Assembly: GCA_013203195.1 (NCBI GenBank)
Contig: JABMQM010000193.1
Coordinates: forward strand, 1-5,946
Reading direction: 5' to 3'
Length of the DNA stretch: 5,946 nt
From: Desulfobacteraceae bacterium
GTDB lineage: Bacteria > Desulfobacterota > Desulfobacteria > Desulfobacterales > UBA11574
The notes under the pieces were generated by a model. That model had not been told where the DNA came from. It did no database searches and saw only the letters and a list, made by a program, of their open reading frames with translations. Of this stretch, positions 4,700 to 5,946 are shown piece by piece. The position numbers and the translations under genes were made by a program. The first letter of the stretch is position 1, and the number at the start of each line of letters is the position of its first letter.

Positions 4700-5737
4700 T
4701 TAATAAGCCTCTTTATCGACATGATCGATTAGATATTGCTGATCTTTTTGCGTGCGGGCAAATACGCCCAGATTTCCCAGGCGTATATTTTGCAGTCCGG
4801 CGGCTTTAGCCCGTTCATAGGCGTCTACCATTTGGTAAACGGTGGGGCTGCTAAAATCTTTCATGCGGTATTCCGGGAAAAAAGCCAGGATGGTAAAGGG
4901 TATGGTGCGGTCAACTCCGGCGAGGAGGCGGGCGATTTTTTCAAGGTCATCGGCTTCAACCAGGTCGGGAATGTAGAGTGATAAAACTTCCAGCACAAAG
5001 TTTCGTTTAAGGATTTCGGCGGGCAGTTTTAAGATATTTTTGTTGGAGCAGCCGGTCAGCCATTTGTGCTTTTTGTCGTCAAAGGCTTTAATGTCGAGCC
5101 AGAAGGCATCCACTCCGGAGTCTTGCAAATAATCGAGATTTTGCGGTGTAAGCCCGTGGCCGTTGGTTTCAATCAAGAGCCACAGGTTGGTATGTGCATG
5201 GATCAGTTGGGCGCACTCACCGTAAAATTCAGGGCAGCAGACCAGGTCCCCGCCGGTGAACGCCGCAATGTTGCGCACGGGCCCAAACCCCTGGGGGCTC
5301 AAGGTGATGGCTTCCGGTGCCAGGACTCCGGGGCATGAACTCGATCGCTCACCATAAACCACACAGCTTCCGCAGCAGCGGCAAGTGTCGTGGGCATGCC
5401 AGGCTGTTGCTTTGTCCCTGGGTTCTACCAGGGTGACCGAGGCGTCATAGGCCATGGCTTCTTTGAGGATTTCCTGCGGGGTGTACCACTTGCCGTCCTT
5501 TACTTTGCTGAAATACCAGGAATGACATTTACGGCAGGAAAAGTTGCACCCGGATTGATAAATGGAAAGATAGTTTTCAGGGCGCGAGAGATGGACGGAA
5601 GTAATCAGCCGGGCGGTTTCTTTGTCTTGTTGCCGCAAGGTAACCTGGCAGGCCGGGGCATGTTGGCCGTTAAATTCGACCCGGCAGCTTCCCATTGAAA
5701 ACCCCTGCTGTTTATTGCGGCATTCAAATTCTTCCAT
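4700..5737 (-). CDS. Radical SAM protein with extra ferredoxin-like cluster motif (COG1180-like, substrate unknown)
   Basis: A 345-residue protein with the radical SAM cluster motif CX3CX2C at C64, C68 and C71 (SGCNFSCRKCHSW), the glycine-rich SAM-binding segment AFTGGDLVCC (159-168), ETNGHG (190-195), WLDIKAF (213-219) and the terminal block IPFTILAFFPEY (279-290) with AGLQNIRLGNLGVF (313-326). It should bind a 4Fe-4S cluster and SAM to form a 5'-deoxyadenosyl radical in the cytoplasm. Between the cluster motif and the GG segment is an insert with C119-X2-C122-X2-C125-X9-C135-Pro, a ferredoxin-like set likely holding a second cluster, placed as in glycyl-radical-enzyme activases; C121 is an additional cysteine. 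No glycyl radical enzyme or other partner is in the window, so the substrate is unknown. The ATG at 5737 has no ribosome site; an in-frame ATG at 5695 (M15) follows AGGGG at seven bases and may be the true start. It is complete and not disrupted. Confidence 0.85.
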   Translation of the reverse strand: MEEFECRNKQQGFSMGSCRVEFNGQHAPACQVTLRQQDKETARLITSVHLSRPENYLSIYQSGCNFSCRKCHSWYFSKVKDGKWYTPQEILKEAMAYDASVTLVEPRDKATAWHAHDTCRCCGSCVVYGERSSSCPGVLAPEAITLSPQGFGPVRNIAAFTGGDLVCCPEFYGECAQLIHAHTNLWLLIETNGHGLTPQNLDYLQDSGVDAFWLDIKAFDDKKHKWLTGCSNKNILKLPAEILKRNFVLEVLSLYIPDLVEADDLEKIARLLAGVDRTIPFTILAFFPEYRMKDFSSPTVYQMVDAYERAKAAGLQNIRLGNLGVFARTQKDQQYLIDHVDKEAY

Positions 5738-5768
5738 TTTTTTATTTAGACAGGATATTTTGATCTCT

Positions 5769-5793
5769 CACAGAGCTCACAGAGGGCACAGAG
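5769..5793. repeat. Tandem repeat CACAGAG with 9-bp period, three copies
   Basis: CACAGAG occurs at 5769-5775, 5778-5784 and 5787-5793, separated by CT and GG. It lies some 30-60 bp upstream of the radical SAM start. Period and wording match a simple repeat class familiar from deltaproteobacterial-type intergenic DNA; it resembles the CGCAGA repeat at 4373-4398. Confidence 0.8.
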
Positions 5794-5801
5794 ATTTGGG
5801 T

Positions 5802-5862
5802 TTTTTTCCTTTCCGCTGAGCCCCGCTAATTACAGCGGGATAAAAGGGCGGAAAGAAAAAAT
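5802..5862. repeat. Nested hairpin with T-run and A-run arms
   Basis: The outer arms (5802-5816 and 5848-5862) pair CTTTCCGC with GCGGAAAG and then a T-run with an A-run, with one mismatch. The inner stem is CCCGCT (5822-5827) with AGCGGG (5834-5839) around the loop AATTAC. The poly-T is on the 5' side, so it is not a terminator on either strand. Confidence 0.7.
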
Positions 5863-5919
5863 CAATCAGCCCTGGGGGCAGTTTTTGACAGCCAATACTT
5901 TGTTAGGCATAGCGGTTTT

Positions 5920-5946
5920 CATTTGTCGGCGCCTCAGCGGCAAATG
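5920..5946. repeat. Hairpin at the right edge
   Basis: CATTTGTCG (5920-5928) can pair with CGGCAAATG (5938-5946) over nine base pairs including one G-T pair. It may be the visible part of a longer palindrome cut by the window end. Confidence 0.45.

Larger units (their letters stand above)
5738..5946. other. Repeat- and hairpin-rich right-end gap without a gene
   Basis: No gene is supported. It contains the upstream region of the radical SAM gene (read leftwards), a 9-bp tandem repeat, a nested hairpin and a last hairpin at the edge. An 18-codon - strand frame (5866-5922) has no ribosome site and is probably chance. I see no convincing promoter for the radical SAM gene here. Confidence 0.6.

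Noticed and set aside
5066..5819. Several + strand frames opposite the radical SAM gene and over the CACAGAG repeat
   Set aside because: They are antisense shadows of a well-supported gene; the last reads the tandem repeat as His-Arg-rich peptide.
5902..5908. GTTAGGC resembling one half of an integron attC core
   Set aside because: No matching RYYYAAC partner is found at a suitable distance to the left, and no integrase or cassette layout is present.
5885..5913. TTGACA followed after 17 bases by CATAGC, a possible + strand promoter leaving the window
   Set aside because: The -10 matches the consensus at only about half its positions and no downstream gene is visible.
5866..5922. 18-codon - strand frame starting within the edge hairpin
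   Set aside because: No ribosome site, very short and no recognisable product.
1..5946. CRISPR array, tRNA, rRNA or transposase gene
   Set aside because: No spaced identical repeats of CRISPR size, no cloverleaf-like sequence and no transposase motifs were seen on either strand.

Overview
The window looks like chromosomal accessory DNA from an anaerobic bacterium, most plausibly a Desulfobacterota (sulfate-reducer-like) genome. That guess rests on roofline features only: moderate G+C, short genes mixed with large repeat-filled gaps, a stand-alone radical SAM enzyme and a COG1180-type radical SAM remnant, and short-period intergenic repeats (CACAGAG every 9 bp, CGCAGA every 10 bp, ATACTGG/CCCTGA tracts) of a kind familiar from such genomes. 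No rRNA, tRNA, CRISPR array, transposase or integrase was seen, and no gene fixes the taxonomy.

Left part (about 200-2800): a toxin-antitoxin cluster. A Phd/YefM-type antitoxin and a RelE/ParE-type toxin form a + strand operon joined by a GTGA overlap, with a sigma70-like promoter whose -10 region lies on a 14-bp palindrome. Tail to tail with it, overlapping by 4 bp, is a lone VapB-type ribbon-helix-helix antitoxin on the - strand with no VapC toxin beside it. Then comes a - strand type IV AbiE pair: AbiEii nucleotidyltransferase toxin first, AbiEi winged-helix antitoxin second, 4 nt apart. This is the reverse of the usual AbiEi-AbiEii order. Its promoter has a consensus TTGACA box and a palindrome in the spacer.

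Middle (2803-3328): right behind the abiE promoter is a 96-residue - strand reading frame that joins the cysteine-rich N-terminus of a radical SAM protein directly to the C-terminus of such a protein, with the whole catalytic core absent. It is followed by about 150 bp of degenerate ATACTGG/CCCTGA repeat.

Right part (3329-5946): an M28 zinc aminopeptidase (+) and an intact radical SAM protein (-) are convergent. Between them lies a 279-bp palindromic, MITE-like element with 12-bp terminal inverted repeats and two large internal hairpins. The radical SAM protein has a CX3CX2C cluster motif and a second, ferredoxin-like CX2CX2CX9CP motif, and its C-terminus is related to that of the remnant. 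The right end is a repeat- and hairpin-rich gap without a gene.

How the genes work together: the TA genes form independent, self-regulating modules. The peptidase and the radical SAM enzyme show no clear functional link. No single new multi-gene system is evident. The best leads are the radical SAM protein with its extra cluster, the core-deleted radical SAM remnant, the toxin-first abiE operon and the palindromic element.
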